DNA from: Patellaria atrata CBS 101060
Lineage: Eukaryota > Ascomycota > Dothideomycetes > Patellariales > Patellariaceae
Length of the DNA stretch: 64,000 nucleotides
Assembly (NCBI GenBank): GCA_010093705.1
Contig: MU006095.1
Span: 198,918-262,917, forward strand
Reading direction: 5' to 3'
Shown here: positions 1 through 12,429 of the stretch, piece by piece
Position numbering within the stretch: the first letter of the stretch is position 1
Layout of the letters: every line of letters starts with the position of its first letter
Notes under the pieces: generated by a model
Seen by the model: only the letters and a program-made list of their open reading frames with translations
What the model was told of the DNA's origin: nothing
The model's database searches: none
Position numbers and translations under genes: made by a program

Positions 1-3000
1 AACGTCCTTGCTGGAGCCAATAGACATACCTTACAAAGGGGAAGGGGTTGCTCTTTGAGAGGTTGTTTACTCAAAAGCGAGGAGGGAGGGGGTCGAGGTA
101 GTTTAGCCCGGCACACGATACAGCTCGAAGACTGCATGTAGTTTTCCAGCGTCCTCTTCATCGGTCCATTCTCATTACCACCGACGCCGAAAGTCGAGAC
201 CGAGCGGACGCGTTGGACTTTCGGCATCTCATCCCACCAACCCCTCACATTCGCGCCGACGAGATTGAATATGCGCTCGAGTGGGGGAATCAGGTTTTTC
301 GAGATGTAGTACTCCGCATCCAACTCCAACTGCTCGTCTTTAAGCAAGGTCTCGGGGGCCACACACCTATCAACCAACCTCGCTCCCGGTGCACCTGTAA
401 CAACGACATAAGGTACTCGTTCCCCATACTGCGGTTCACTCCTAGGATCCTCTAACATGCGTTTGGTAGCTATCAACGCACCCGGGGGAGGCGGACCTTT
501 ATCGGAGTACGTGCCCAGCTTGACCTCTCGCGCGAAGAGGAAGTCCTGTATACTCACTTTACCGAGCATGATCTTATGACACTGATTCTGGAAATAACGT
601 TTCACTTCACTCAAATCTGCAGTCCTAAATAAAATCTTCAGTGCCTTCTCCTCGATCTTTTGCTCTGCTGGAGTTCCATCTCTCCTCACAGTCTCAATCC
701 CCTTCGCATCGAACTCCGGTTCTTTTTGCGAGCGAGACTCGTATTTAAAACCAACGTAGCGCTTTTTGGCTAGGAGCACGCAAGGGTGGTACACTTTCTC
801 AAATTTAAGTTTGACGGGGCGGGGATTGGCGTCCGTGACAGCTTTTGCTATTTCTTCGCCAATGTCGACAGCTTGTTCCCGAGTACGGCCTTTGAGATAG
901 ACGAAGAGGGAATCCGTGTCACCGTACACGACTTCCGCACCCCAGCGTTCAACGGAGTGGATGAGCGCGATTGCCTTTTCTAAGGTTTCACGCCCTGTCT
1001 GAACGATGCTGTCCGCGATCTCGGAGCAGGGCATGCGACCAGAGAAGGAGGCGGAGGTGTAGCCGTAGGTGACATTGGCGATGAGTTTAAGTGCGAGTTG
1101 TCGATTGTTGAGCAGTTGTTGTAACGTTTTATCGTCTTTGTCAACTTTCATGCCGCTCTTGACCATGACACGAGTTTCGAGAATCTCGCTCAACATCTTC
1201 GCTAAAAGTGATTTCCGCATTTCTGGTTTGACATACATGAGTCCGTTGGGCGCGATATTGATGTGCTCGCGTACGAGTTCGAGAAGCTGGGGTGGACGGG
1301 GATAGTCCGTGAAGCCCATTTTGTTTTGGCCACGCCAACTGGTTATGCGACCAAGACAGGTGGAGTAGCAGTAATTGTAGGCGATCATCACACTTGGATA
1401 TAGAGATTGGAAGTCGAGTACAAGTAGAGGGCTGTTGTAGAACGCACTTTGGGGCTCCATGACCAAGGGAAGGCATTCCAGCGCATTCTGCTGACCAACT
1501 TGCTTCCGGCTTGGAGACACGAGGATGAAGTTCTCCGGTTTCGCGATTCTGAACATTAGGGATTCAACTTTGAACTGAGAACCGCGGGAGAAGACGGAGA
1601 AGAAGTCGACGCCGAGAAGGCGGGCTTGTTCGCTAGTTCTTGCGACCAATTCATTGACTTCAAGGATCTCTAGATCAAGTTGAACTCGAGAGAGAAAGTA
1701 ATCCAAAAGTTTTGCCAGATCTCTAGGTCTAGAGCTCTTATACCATTTTGTCAAATCGTTGAAGGGATAGTGCGGTATCCTCTTGTGAAGTAGATGAAAC
1801 ACTACATTCTCCATTGTGTACTGCAGCAGGTTAAGCTCTCCTCTCATTGCACGCCATATATTGATCATATGTCTTCCCGTGATTCGAATTGTGGATGTTT
1901 GCTGAAAACCCCAACGATCGGCCTCTTTCCCGAACCGTCCGTGGGATAAAGATTTCATGCGTGAGAACTCGTCGCATAGGTTGAATTCATACTTCACCCT
2001 TGCGCGCTCTATTAGATACCCCCAGGAGCCATTGTGGACTTCAAAACCAGTGAGAATATCAGGGTCGAAGTGTCTGACGATATCGATCATGCGGTTAAGA
2101 AGGTCGAGTTCATCCTCTTCATATTCCACTTCAACATTAACTTGGCGTGAGATTTTCTTAGCTATGCCCTCTTCGTTAGATAGCGCGAGGATGCCTATCC
2201 TATAATCTTTGTCTGCACTATTATCGGATTGAACGCACCAGAAAATACAGCCAATCTCGTCCTCTTCCGGATTGGGTACAAAATTGCCACGAGTGTTTAC
2301 ATGGACTTCAAGACTCATGATACTCATATATTGAGTCTCGTGTTTGACACTAGTAGATCTTTCTTTCTGCGAGTACTTGAATCCGTGTTTATTCTTCTGT
2401 GTGGGACCCTCTATCTGAGATAGATCTGGTGGTGGTTGCGCCTCGGCGGCCTCATGATGAAGTACCTCTGCACTGTCCCCTGGGTGACCATGAGTAAGTT
2501 GATGTTTCTCTTGACGTAGCCACTCCACCACTTCAGCTCTTGATGGTGGCGAAATAGCATACTCCCAATTGAGCAGTGTACACTTTTTCCGTCGACGATT
2601 GTACTCAATCTCTTCCCTAACTTTGTCTCTAACAATCGGTGGTTTCTCGCCGAAAAATGCTAGTGCAGTAGCAGTAGGATCGAAATCAGGAAGAAAGGGC
2701 AATGTGGAACTCTCTAATTTGAACTCCCGACCTGCATATTCACGTGGCTTGTCAGGGACATCATTTTCGTCCGCGTAGTACGCGTCCTGGTATATGACAG
2801 GCGGTAATCCGGTTTCTATCATAGTAGATACCACGAGCTCACTACTAGGTGGTAACCGGCCGAAGCACAGCATTTCATTTGAACCGTGACATGGGAATCC
2901 AGCTCGCAACTCAGATGCTAGCTTCTTCGCCTCAGTTGATATATCTGTTGATCTGCTCGTAGAGCTTGTAGAGTTTGATTGCTTCTTCTCGCTCCACGGT

Positions 3001-5015
3001 GTCCATGATGTCACTGGAGTCACCGGAGAGGCTTTATCGGTACGAGGACCATGGAGTTTGGATGCTGGGGTCATATGAGACTTCTGTGAATTAGAATATT
3101 CACTCCGCTGACTCAATCTCAAGGTAGTATCCGGATCGTGCGGATTCTTAACGGTGGGAAATGCTAAAGTGGATGGCCCACCCGATCCATGGGCTTTGAT
3201 AGAGTTCTGTGAGGACTGACTCAACCAGTACAAGTCGTCGGGATCTTTCTGAGAACTAGGGTTGAGAAAACCATCCCCGGGATCTTGGAAGGCTACTCGT
3301 TTAGTTGTAGAAGCCATCTGCGTATTGGCTTTCATATTGGGAGCTTTTAGATTGGGATGGATATGAGAAGAACTAAGTTTCCGGCGTTTCGGGGCGCTCT
3401 CAGGAAACTCTGGCTGATTCGCACCAACTTGAGAACCCCTCTCATTGAGTTCGTTGAAGACTTCTGCGTAGGAATCATTGGAGCTAGGCCCGAGGCTGTC
3501 TGCGGTCACTTCAAGGCTTCTATTGTGTGAAGGATCTGTAATATCCTTTTGAAAGGCTCTAACCTCTTCCATGATATTTTGTCTATCATTATGCTTCTCG
3601 TCATTTTCACCCGTTTTGTTGACGTCATTGTCGATGTGTTTATCTTCCAGGCAGTCTTCAGGAGGATACGGGCCCTCGAATCCCACATCTTGGGTAAGGT
3701 TATCATCGTTATCAGAATCGTAAGTGCTATCGTAGCCATCTTGATGTGGTATGCTTGCAGTATCCACAACAATCTTAGCCGGGTCATTTTGCACGTCCAG
3801 AACTCCACTTTGGCTCTGTACCTGAGACGCCGAAAGGGGCTGAAGAGTTTCGGTATACAAATCCTTAACACTTTCCAGAGCCGTCTGTATTCGACTCGCC
3901 CCCGGAATAGGTTTGACAAAGTTATCAAAATTGACGTCAACGGCACCATTTTCCCTCTCTTTATCTACAAGATCATCAATGATTTCATTAAATTCGTCCT
4001 CGTGAATCCAGCCCCCTTTATCAGCGTTTCTCGGATCTGCAGACATGGAGACTAAGACATCAGGCCCAAATGGGCTGCTGGAAGGATCAGTCAATCCCAT
4101 ACGCCGTTTCCGTCTTAGAGTTTCATCTCGCCATAGACTGGCCATGGAAGCAACAACCTTCTCATCTGTATCTAGTTTTGCAAATCGTTCAGTAAAATCT
4201 TGGTGAATTGGCCGTGGTTTGATCTCCTCCCTATTCATAATATCCTCAACACGAACGTCAATCTCAATTGAGCAGTGACTTTGCCGAGGATAGGAGTCAG
4301 GATCTGATATCCATTCCGGGCGGATAGAGCGATCGTGCCATTGATGTTCCTCGTTGGCCAATTCGAGGTAGTCCGGCACAGGTGTTCTAAACCTCACTTT
4401 CGCACAATCTATATATGCACATCCGTACAGATTGTAGTCGGACATCCATTGAAGAATATACTGTAAGTGAGCTTCATAAGGCTGAAATACCCTCTTCATG
4501 ATGGCACCTTGGAGTAATAACTCCGTTAGACGTGTCATATAGAGAGGGTTAAAGATATATATCTTCATATAGAACTTGTACCCAACATGATATCCATAGA
4601 ATGGTACCCCTTTCACCAGGGTGATGCGGGCGACGAACACAGCTTTACCGTCGTAGGCATTACGGCGATAGCTGACCGCGAGAGCTGCGTCAATGGACAC
4701 TCGCAAGCTCTGAATATATATATCTACTATAGATTTCTCAGTACATGATATTGAATCATTGCTTCAAAGTATAATACCAGCATTTTGCTCTAGACTCCCA
4801 TCATACTCTATATAGAGGTAAGGGAACGCGCCATGGATATGCGCGCACACCTTTTGCCCAGACTCCGTCGCCCCAAAGGCTCGAATAACGGGAACCTGCG
4901 GTACATCTTTCTGTTTCTGAGATGCGGTAATTCGTTGCTGAAATTGCGGGTCGAAATCTGTTGCAGCAGCCTGGTAATGGTCGACGCAGTTCAATCGGAA
5001 GCGGAACGACTCCAT
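1..5015 (-). CDS. REV3: DNA polymerase zeta catalytic subunit Rev3 (3' end beyond window)
   Basis: Family-B polymerase that extends past DNA lesions in translesion synthesis, partnered by Rev7. Exon 1 is 5015-4778 and starts MESFRFRLNCVDHYQ, the usual Rev3 N-terminus, followed by VCAHIHGAFPYLYIEYDGS. A 51 nt intron (4777-4727) is inferred: donor GTATTA, acceptor TAG, restoring the frame into VSIDAALAVSYRRN. From 4726 the frame stays open to the window edge, so the rest is one exon of about 1,570 codons. Its middle part is acidic and low in complexity, as usual for Rev3. Polymerase motif A (DFQSLYPSVMIAYNY) lies near 1415-1370 and motif C (YGDTDSLF) near 926-903. Close to the edge is the first Cys pair (CIVC) of the C-terminal metal-binding region, then a second (CKVC), so only a short C-terminus is missing. 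The gene is divergent from SLU7. Confidence 0.95.
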
Positions 5016-5365
5016 CAGGTCCCAATCTTGGGGAGTAGGATATATTTAGGTTGTAGGATAGAGTCTGACATGATATTATACTCAAATATCCCTTTAAGAG
5101 AATACGGGGATGTGATATAAGAATAGTGAAGAAGGGAGCAGGCTGCACGCGTTCCCGCAATTGCGCAAATCAACAAATGGATCACTTGCAGCGGGACGGA
5201 AACGTGCCGCCACAACCCTGTTCAGATATCTTGGCAGTCAGTTTGTGAATCTCTGAATCTAGGAATCACTTGAACACCAGAAATCCCTTTACACACAGGT
5301 AGAATCACACAGATAGTAATATTTATTGTTATCTTCTCATCACTCTCTTTGTAAAATTCATCATC
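5016..5365. promoter_or_regulatory. Divergent promoter region, REV3 / SLU7
   Basis: The 350 bp between the start codons of REV3 (leftward) and SLU7 (rightward) must carry both promoters. The SLU7 side is pyrimidine-rich just before its ATG. I see no clear TATA box or operator, so the call rests on position. Confidence 0.6.
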
Positions 5366-6790
5366 ATGCCTCCCTCTCAACCCCACAAACCAGACCCTGT
5401 CACCGCCGCACAGAAAGAGAAAAACGAATACATCCCCTCCTTCATCTCCAAAAAGCCCTTCTACGTCGACGATGACGACTCTCAAACAGATTATCTCGAG
5501 CACCAACGTCTGCAAAAAGCGGCACAGGATTCCAAATGGTACGACCGGGGCAAGAAGGTCGGGCCGGCCGCGACCAAGTTCCGCAAAGGTGCGTGCGAGA
5601 ACTGCGGCGCGATGACGCACAAGACGAAAGATTGCTTGAGCCGACCGCGAAAGCAGGGGGCGAAGTGGACGGGGAAGAATATCGAGGCGGATGAGGTGAT
5701 CCAGGATGTGCAGTTGGGGTGGGATGCGAAGAGAGATCGGTGGAATGGGTATGATGCCACGGAGTACGAGAGGGTGATTGAGGAGTATAATGAGTTGGAG
5801 GAGATGAAGAAACGGTTCAAAGGGGATAAGGAGAAACAAGTGGAGGATGAGGAGGAGGAAGATGGTGATGAAGGCGCTAAATACGAGGAGGAGACGGATA
5901 TGGGGAGAAAGCAAGCTACGAGTACTAGAAACTTGAGGTTGAGAGAAGATACGGCTAAATACCTCCTCAATTTGGATCTGGACTCTGCAAAATACGATCC
6001 CAAAACCAGATCTATGGTTGATAGTGGCGCGACAGCAGACCAAGCAGCAGCTTTAGTTGCGGAAGAAGGATTCATGAGAGCATCAGGGGACGCAGCAGAG
6101 TTCGAAAGAGCACAACGGTATGCATGGGAGATGCAAGAGCGCGGTGATAAAAATATGATACATCTCCAAGCAAACCCTACACAAGGCGAGTTTCTCCGGA
6201 AGAAGGAGAAGGAGGAATCAGAGGTCAAACGCGCAGCCCAAAAGAAAGCACTGCTGGCAAAATACGGCAGTCAAGATGCGGTAATTGACTCCAAATTAAA
6301 GGACATGGCCGTCACAGAATCTGAACGTTACGTTGAGTACGACGAGCGAGGAAAGATCAAAGGAGCGCCAGAGACGAAATCAAAGTCCAAATACACGGAA
6401 GACGTCTTTATCAACAACCACACCTCCGTCTGGGGCAGCTGGTGGAGAGATTTCAAATGGGGCTACGCATGCTGTCATTCTACAGTGAAGAATAGTTACT
6501 GTACAGGTGCAGCCGGTATTGCCGCCTTTGAAGCATCCGATAAACGACGCACAGGTGTCGACCTCGATAAAGTTCCCAAAGAGATCGCTTGGAAAGAGGA
6601 TGCGACAAAAGAAGAACATGTACCCAACGCTGTAGAAAATGACGCCAAAACGAAGAAAGACGATACTGCGAGGAAACGTCGATTTGGAGAAGAGGATATG
6701 GAGGCTGAGATGGAGGAGTACCGGAAGAAGAGAATGATATCCAATGATCCAATGGCCCAGATCCTGGGGAAAGATCAATTGATCAGTTAA
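5366..6790 (+). CDS. SLU7: Pre-mRNA splicing factor Slu7
   Basis: Second-step splicing factor acting in the spliceosome on 3' splice-site choice. Intact single exon, 474 aa. The N-terminus has the conserved [15 protein letters not shown] stretch. A CCHC zinc knuckle follows (C77, C80, H85, C90; [14 protein letters not shown]). The Slu7 core continues with [20 protein letters not shown] and [14 protein letters not shown]. Farther on come the family blocks [12 protein letters not shown] (about 270-281) and [11 protein letters not shown] (about 350-360). An acidic run lies at about 159-177, and the tail is lysine- and glutamate-rich. The start is the first ATG after the pyrimidine-rich leader and matches the family N-terminus. 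Long open frames on the other strand here are shadows of its biased codons. Confidence 0.96.
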   Translation: MPPSQPHKPDPVTAAQKEKNEYIPSFISKKPFYVDDDDSQTDYLEHQRLQKAAQDSKWYDRGKKVGPAATKFRKGACENCGAMTHKTKDCLSRPRKQGAKWTGKNIEADEVIQDVQLGWDAKRDRWNGYDATEYERVIEEYNELEEMKKRFKGDKEKQVEDEEEEDGDEGAKYEEETDMGRKQATSTRNLRLREDTAKYLLNLDLDSAKYDPKTRSMVDSGATADQAAALVAEEGFMRASGDAAEFERAQRYAWEMQERGDKNMIHLQANPTQGEFLRKKEKEESEVKRAAQKKALLAKYGSQDAVIDSKLKDMAVTESERYVEYDERGKIKGAPETKSKSKYTEDVFINNHTSVWGSWWRDFKWGYACCHSTVKNSYCTGAAGIAAFEASDKRRTGVDLDKVPKEIAWKEDATKEEHVPNAVENDAKTKKDDTARKRRFGEEDMEAEMEEYRKKRMISNDPMAQILGKDQLIS

Positions 6791-6997
6791 GGCGATTAAC
6801 GAGGTTCATGATTTAGCATAGCATACGGCGTCTCTGTACGACAGCATTTGCAAGGAGTTTGCTTTCAATTAGCCAGTGTATATACCTCCTCGCTCGAGGA
6901 TTGATAATCACGTTTTGTTTATACATCGACCACAAACACATATGTACACCGTAGCCCCAATAACTCCAAGCCCAACTCTAGCCCTCTTCATCCCCAT

Positions 6998-7648
6998 CTA
7001 AAACCCCAAATCAACACCCCACTTCTTAGCCAAATCCTCCACACGCACCCTCCACTTCCTCACTAACGGATGCGCCTCCGCAACCCGCACAATCAACACG
7101 TCCCCCTCCTCTCCCGGGACCCGAAAGCTCCACAGCACCTTGTCATCAAACCACTCGTTCCCAAACACCTTCTCGATGCTTAACTCCCTCTTCGCCTCTT
7201 CTAGTGCCGCTGTTACCTCCCGCAGCACCTCGTCCCCATTGCCAGATCCCAACGACGACGCCGAAGTCGAAGCCAACGCATCCCACCAACCCCCAAGCAC
7301 ACCCAAAACCCATCCAACCTCCCGCCCGACCTCCGCCCCAAGCACAAACCCCTCGTCAAAACCCTCCTGCAAGAACTTCTCCTTGCTCGCCGCGACACCG
7401 TCTCGATACCCCGCTGTGACGTGCACGCGTCTCAGCTTCGGTATATCTGAGGGGTCGGCGGAGGTAGTTCTCCAGTCGCGAAGAGGGGTGGAGGGACTGG
7501 TCTCGAGGAGGCTGGATGAGGGGTTTGACGCGGCGAGGGAGGGAGAGGACGGAGCGCTGCCGAAGATGTCGTCGAAGGTGGGGTCGGAGGGGGGAGAGGG
7601 TGGTGGGGAAGGCGGTAGTGCTCTCTGAGTCGGAAGGCGGGTTGTCAT
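6998..7648 (-). CDS. YAE1: Yae1-domain protein (Fe-S adaptor for Rli1/ABCE1 maturation)
   Basis: Yae1 with Lto1 links the cytosolic iron-sulfur targeting complex to the ribosome-recycling ATPase Rli1/ABCE1. Single exon, 216 aa. After a proline/serine-rich N-terminus, residues about 72-110 carry the Yae1 signature of repeated Gly every fourth residue: [20 protein letters not shown], then [19 protein letters not shown]. The C-terminal half ([18 protein letters not shown]) is typical of the longer filamentous-fungal forms. The gene is tail-to-tail with SLU7, with 207 bp between the stops. Confidence 0.87.
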   Translation of the reverse strand: MTTRLPTQRALPPSPPPSPPSDPTFDDIFGSAPSSPSLAASNPSSSLLETSPSTPLRDWRTTSADPSDIPKLRRVHVTAGYRDGVAASKEKFLQEGFDEGFVLGAEVGREVGWVLGVLGGWWDALASTSASSLGSGNGDEVLREVTAALEEAKRELSIEKVFGNEWFDDKVLWSFRVPGEEGDVLIVRVAEAHPLVRKWRVRVEDLAKKWGVDLGF

Positions 7649-7967
7649 TTTTCGGAAAGGGGTGAGGTTTTTATGGAGAAGATTGAGGTTATAAAGGAGA
7701 ATGGATGGAAGAGAACCTGGAGTTGTGGGGTGGGTCGTAAATGGAAATTTTGAGAATGAGTCGTGTGGTTGGAGGGTAGGGGAGCTGTGCGAGTCATGTA
7801 TGGAATTAGATGTGTAATATTAGGGGTGATATATTACCTTACTAGGATATTTATGGTGTAGAGATTCTTGGTTCATGTCTCTTTTCATTTATGAGAAAGT
7901 GGAATTGTGTATTCAGTGCTTAATTAAACTGTCTATGTCTTCATTCTAAAGGAATAGGGTATATTAT
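7649..7967. other. Intergenic, YAE1 promoter side and 3' end of HAD gene
   Basis: This 319 bp stretch holds the YAE1 upstream region and the 3' flank of the HAD gene. It becomes AT-rich towards the HAD stop. No further element is visible. Confidence 0.5.
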
Positions 7968-9354
7968 CTACTCATCAGATTTATCAATATCCCGCCATCC
8001 AGATTTATCTACTGCAAACTGCACTGCGTCAAGAACATCTCCAACAATTGCTTTTGGTTCGCAGGACGGCGGTTCACCCTCTTCGTACACTCCCGTCTTG
8101 ACCAAAATCGAGAACCACTCCGTGCCCAATGGACTTTCAAAGTTATTAGCTCCTCGAATATCCGACTCTGTATATCCCGTTAGTATATCTCAACAAACTA
8201 ACACCATCCCGTTTTACTCACCAGGATTGTCTCCAACCATGAATACTCTACTGAGTTTCCCCGGTGCCTGTCCGTGAAATAGCTCTTCCCGATACCGATT
8301 AAGTATTTTCTCCGCAAACTCATAAGTCTTAAAGTAAGGTTTGCCGATAATCTCCTTCTTCAATTCAACCCCCTTTTCCCTTCCCCCAGTGATAGCGGTC
8401 CAGAGACCTTCCATAGCCTCCCTGAACCCTCCCTGTCCAAGTCGTGGGAGATGATATTTCGCAGCCCACCATAAATCAGGATTAGAGAAATACAGAGGTG
8501 GTTGAGAATCTTGCTGATAGCCTCGATTGGGCAAAGTCTTGTCGTTGTTCTTGGAGGAGATGGTGCCCAGGATGCCTTTACGAGAAAGGAGGAGGTCGAG
8601 GATGATGGTGGCATCGAGTCCCCAGTCGCGTGGGTCATTGTATACGAAGATCGCGTCGATTCTGAGTGACTCATCCGCATTTGAGCAGATCTGTCGAGTC
8701 AAGGCCCGTGCATGCTCCTTGTAGGATGGGATGAGATGAGCGGAGAATGGCCAAATCTCGGGATGTGCAACGAGGATATCTCCCGGGGTCACGACAGATT
8801 TGAATCCATATCTTTCTGCGACGACTCTACATTTGTCCTCGTCCCCTCCCACCACCATGACCGTTTTCTCCTTGTACTGATTAAGATCTGCGAAGGGGGT
8901 GTGACTTTGTATAAAGTTGCTAGTATCTAGCGGTACTTCCAACTTTTTGCTGAGCTCCTCGACTCGTTCGGTTTCGTGTTTACCTCCTCCATTGGTGAGG
9001 AGTATGAAGGGTATACGTTGGGATTGGAGATAGCTCAGTGCCTTGTGAGCGCGGGGAAGAGGATCTGAACTGCGGACGAGAACGCCATCGATGCTGCCCG
9101 CAATCAAGAGTTAGGTCTGAGTATATACTATATCATGATTGAGTGTGAGCATAGGTTACATACTCAAATGCGAAGGCGAAGTCAGGGACGTGTTTGGAGA
9201 TAGTCGACTCGTGGAGATGCCGGCGGCTGGTTGTTCCATTCGCTAGAGCCAGAAAATACTTTCGCTCGCATCGTAAACAGAACAATCTTGAGGAACTTTT
9301 CCCGAACAGTCTTATAGCATCCTTTGCGATTGAATTGTTCAGAATTGACGCCAT
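7968..9354 (-). CDS. HAD-superfamily hydrolase, CECR5/HDHD5-like (probably mitochondrial)
   Basis: Haloacid-dehalogenase-type phosphohydrolase of the CECR5 subfamily (the yeast YKR070W group). Its substrate is not known to me. Three exons: 9354-9164, 9093-8222 and 8167-7968, giving 420 aa. The introns (70 and 54 nt) have donors GTATGT and GTGAGT, and both junctions rebuild conserved blocks. HAD motif I is split by intron 1 as FAFDIDGVLVRSSDPL. LLTNGGG is motif II. MVGDNPESDIRGANNF, split by intron 2, is motif IV. A basic, Ser-rich N-terminus of about 50 residues precedes motif I and looks like a mitochondrial presequence, as is common in this subfamily. The gene is divergent from the Zn2Cys6 regulator. 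Confidence 0.9.
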
Positions 9355-9805
9355 GTGAGTTGGTGGCAGTTAGGAATTTAGAATGGGAGATAATCGCTTC
9401 TTGAAGGGTACGATTAATGACGACGGGGATATCGGCTTAAAGCCGAGCAGGATAAGGAACGACGATATCTTCTTTTCCTATTTCTACTTTATCTAAGAAA
9501 ATAAGATATTATACGACTGGAGAACGCTTCTTGAAATTCCTTTGCTCAAACTCTGGTTGTTCTCCTGTGTCTATTATCTTTCCTCTCCTTGATCGCGTCG
9601 GGCACCGTTCAATCGCTGTACACCCGCCGTACATACAGGGGTTTTCTGTCAAAGTGCAACTACTAAGAGATTTGAACGTTCTGTACGGTATAGTCATTTG
9701 TACGGCTACCCAGACAATTTCTGTTTTACCTCAATTATACAGCCAAACCATAGCACGTTTTCAGGGAAATTGTACAAGATCCTAGGCCTGCCAACGCAAG
9801 AGAGA
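9355..9805. promoter_or_regulatory. Divergent promoter, HAD gene / Zn2Cys6 regulator
   Basis: This 451 bp interval separates the two divergent start codons. An in-frame upstream ATG at 9698 would add 36 residues to the regulator. I prefer 9806 because the extra residues lack regulator-like character. No recognisable binding sites are seen. Confidence 0.45.
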
Positions 9806-12425
9806 ATGACTGGAGACCCGGGAAACCCAAATACATCTCACCGTATTGGACTGAAAAGGGCGCGGCCGCAGTTGAGCTGTACACCTTGCCGTCAGGGGAA
9901 ACTGAAATGCAACAGAGTCCATCCGGTCTGCGATCAATGCTTGAAAAGAGCTCGGGAAAATGCTTGTGTCTACGTTGCCCCGCCAGCAAAGAACGCCAAT
10001 AGAACTGCTAATATGCGAGAGAGGATCAGGCAGCTTGAGAAGGTCGTTGTGACCTTGATGGAGCAGCCTCAAAATGCTCAAGGAGACCTCCCCACGCCTC
10101 CGACAACAACTGAGGCTGCAGGGGGCGTTGCAAAGGGGGAATCAGGAGGAATTACTACAAATACCACCTTATTAGGTAAGATGAATATTAACAATGGCAG
10201 CAATAATGAGACTGTGTATACTGGTGGCTCGCACTGGGCTGCGATTCTGGAAGACCTATCAGATTTCAGGACCTACCTCGAAGGAGAGCAAGAGACTCAA
10301 ACTGAGCCAATGTCATTCGTCAACAGCATAGAAGGTGGGCCAGAATATCCCTTCGGCAACGCGCAACCAGGTACTAAAGAGAGTATCCTCCAAAGTCTTC
10401 CTGCAAAACCAGAAGTCGATCGGTTGATGACGCTCTGGTTTAACTCCCAGGATCCTTTCAAACACATTATCCACGGCCCAACTTTCCAAAACGAATACAA
10501 AGAGTTCTGGAAGGAGCCAGCTCAAACACCAACTATATGGCTTGCTCTGCTATGTAGCATTCTTGCCCTCGGGACTCTCGCTCGACATAGGCTGACGGGA
10601 GGCGATCAACCCCCGAGGCTTTTGCAGGCAACGTTAGAGCCGGTCCTAAGGTTTCAACATCTATCAGCCTCAGCCATGGCCTTGTGCAATATCAGCAAAC
10701 CGTCTCCGTACACGATACAAGCGCTGATGATATTCATGGAAAGCGAATTGTTGCTCAACGACAAAGCCGAAATGCGCGTATACCTGTTGATGGGACTCAT
10801 CCTCCGTCTCTGCCTCCATATGGGATACCATCGCGAACCAAGCCACTATAAGAACATCAGCCATTTCCACGGTGAAATGAGACGACGGACGTGGTACCAA
10901 CTCTTCCAGATCGACATTCTCGTCTCGTTCATGCTCGGCTTACCCAGTAACGCCCATAGCATCCAACACGACGTCCAACCACCGCGAAATATATTCGACC
11001 ACGAGTTCTCGCTCGACTCAAAGGACTTACCACCCTCACGCCCCGTCGACGAACTTACCGCGTTGTCCTATTGCATCTCAAAGCAGCGGTATTGTACCAT
11101 CTTCGGCAAAGCGGCCGAGATATCCCACGCTATCACTCCTCCCGAATACTCCACCATCCTCGAACTCGACAACCGTCTCGACAAGTTTCGCGAAATACTA
11201 CCTGTCCCCCTCCGCATCAAGCCGCTGGGAATGTGTATCATGGACCCTCCGGACCTGATCATGAATCGCTTCAACCTCGAACTCCTATACCAGAAGACAC
11301 GCTGCATACTGCACCGACGGTACATGATCAACGCCTCCCCGAACACGCAGATGGCCTACTCCCGCCGCACATGCGTCGAAGCCGCGATGAACATGCTGAA
11401 GCACCATCAGACCGTTGTCGAGGCTTGCGAGCCCGCTGGTCAATTGGGACGAGTGAGATGGTACATGTCCTCGCTGACGACACATGATTTCCTCCTGGCA
11501 TCGATGGTCATATGTCTCGAGTTGCAGTTGCGGTACAGAGCCGCTGAGAACTCAAATTTGGATGGGGGAACTTTACCAGGCTCACCGCTTGCGAAGGATA
11601 TGTTGGATGCAATTGACACTTCGCATCAGTTGTGGAAGAGGGCGGAGCGGCCGACGTCAGATGTGGTCAAGGCATGCCAGATGTTGGAGAGGATGTTGAA
11701 GAAGGTTGGGGAGCGCTCGCTGTCGGACAGAAGTGCTGGCATGGCTTCGAGCAATTCGAGGGCAGGTAAGCTTCTCAGTTTCTTCCGCTCTCATGGCGCT
11801 CCTTGCAGCATGTATGAATCCGGTTTGCAATCTCTGGCGGGACAAACATCCCCAGTGCATAAAAAACTGAAACTATATGGTTACCACGTATGTACGGTCA
11901 TCAGACGTTTGACAAATGTCACTTTTGTCGAGTCCACATCGTCCGTGCATAAACCGTACAGCAATCTTGACTTTGGGCTATATCATTTCTGGCGTGTCAT
12001 GTTTGCTAATTATCCCCACCAGCTCAAGTTGCTCAATCCCTTGCCGCCGAATCACATTCGTCATCCACTGTACCCTTTACCCCAGAAACCCACTCATTAA
12101 TAAACGGGGTATCAAGTGGGCCTATCTGGCAAGAGCATCAAGGATTATCAGTCTCCACAAACGTGGAAGACCTTCCAATGGCTGAGAATTCAGATCTTCT
12201 CATACCAATCGGTGATATGCTTGATATGCCGCTGGATATCGACTGGGTATGTTGTATCCGCCCCCTTACATATATTCCGTCCTGTCCATCAAAAAACAAT
12301 TCTATGATTTCGAAGGAAGCTAACATCAGCAGGGAACCTGGGATAATCAAGTAGTGGGCCAGGGTCTATCCTCTGACCTGTGGAACTCTGGTGCTTTCGG
12401 AAACTCGTACACTGACGGCGTCTAG
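9806..12425 (+). CDS. Zn2Cys6 fungal-specific transcription factor
   Basis: DNA-binding regulator; its targets cannot be told from the sequence. Three exons: 9806-11765, 12023-12246 and 12333-12425, giving 758 aa. The binuclear zinc cluster is complete (C25, C28, C35, C42, C45, C54; SCTPCRQGKLKCNRVHPVC), followed by a basic linker and a short coiled coil (MRERIRQLEKVVVTLMEQ). The fungal-specific regulatory domain runs from about residue 200 (DPFKHIIHGPTFQNEY) to beyond 480, with YHREPSHYKNISHFHGEMRR and WYQLFQIDILVSFMLGLP. The two small 3' exons add an acidic, hydrophobic tail (SDLLIPIGDMLDMPLDIDW), a likely activation domain. Intron 1 is unusually long (257 nt), and its reading frame stays open to a stop at 12098. 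Acceptor choice at intron 2 (12330 or 12333) changes one residue only. Confidence 0.85.
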
Positions 12426-12429
12426 GCCG

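Noticed and set aside
5222-6043. 273-codon minus-strand open frame, and another at 5491-6228
   Set aside because: Both are antisense to SLU7, whose product is certain. Their Leu/Ile/Ser-rich text is what reverse-read charged codons give.
9698-9805. Upstream in-frame ATG extending the Zn2Cys6 regulator by 36 residues
   Set aside because: The added residues resemble non-coding leader, and the ATG at 9806 gives a normal distance to the zinc cluster. RNA data could reverse this.
11071-11487. 138-codon plus-strand frame within the regulator
   Set aside because: A different phase of the regulator coding region; Pro/Arg/His-rich shadow.
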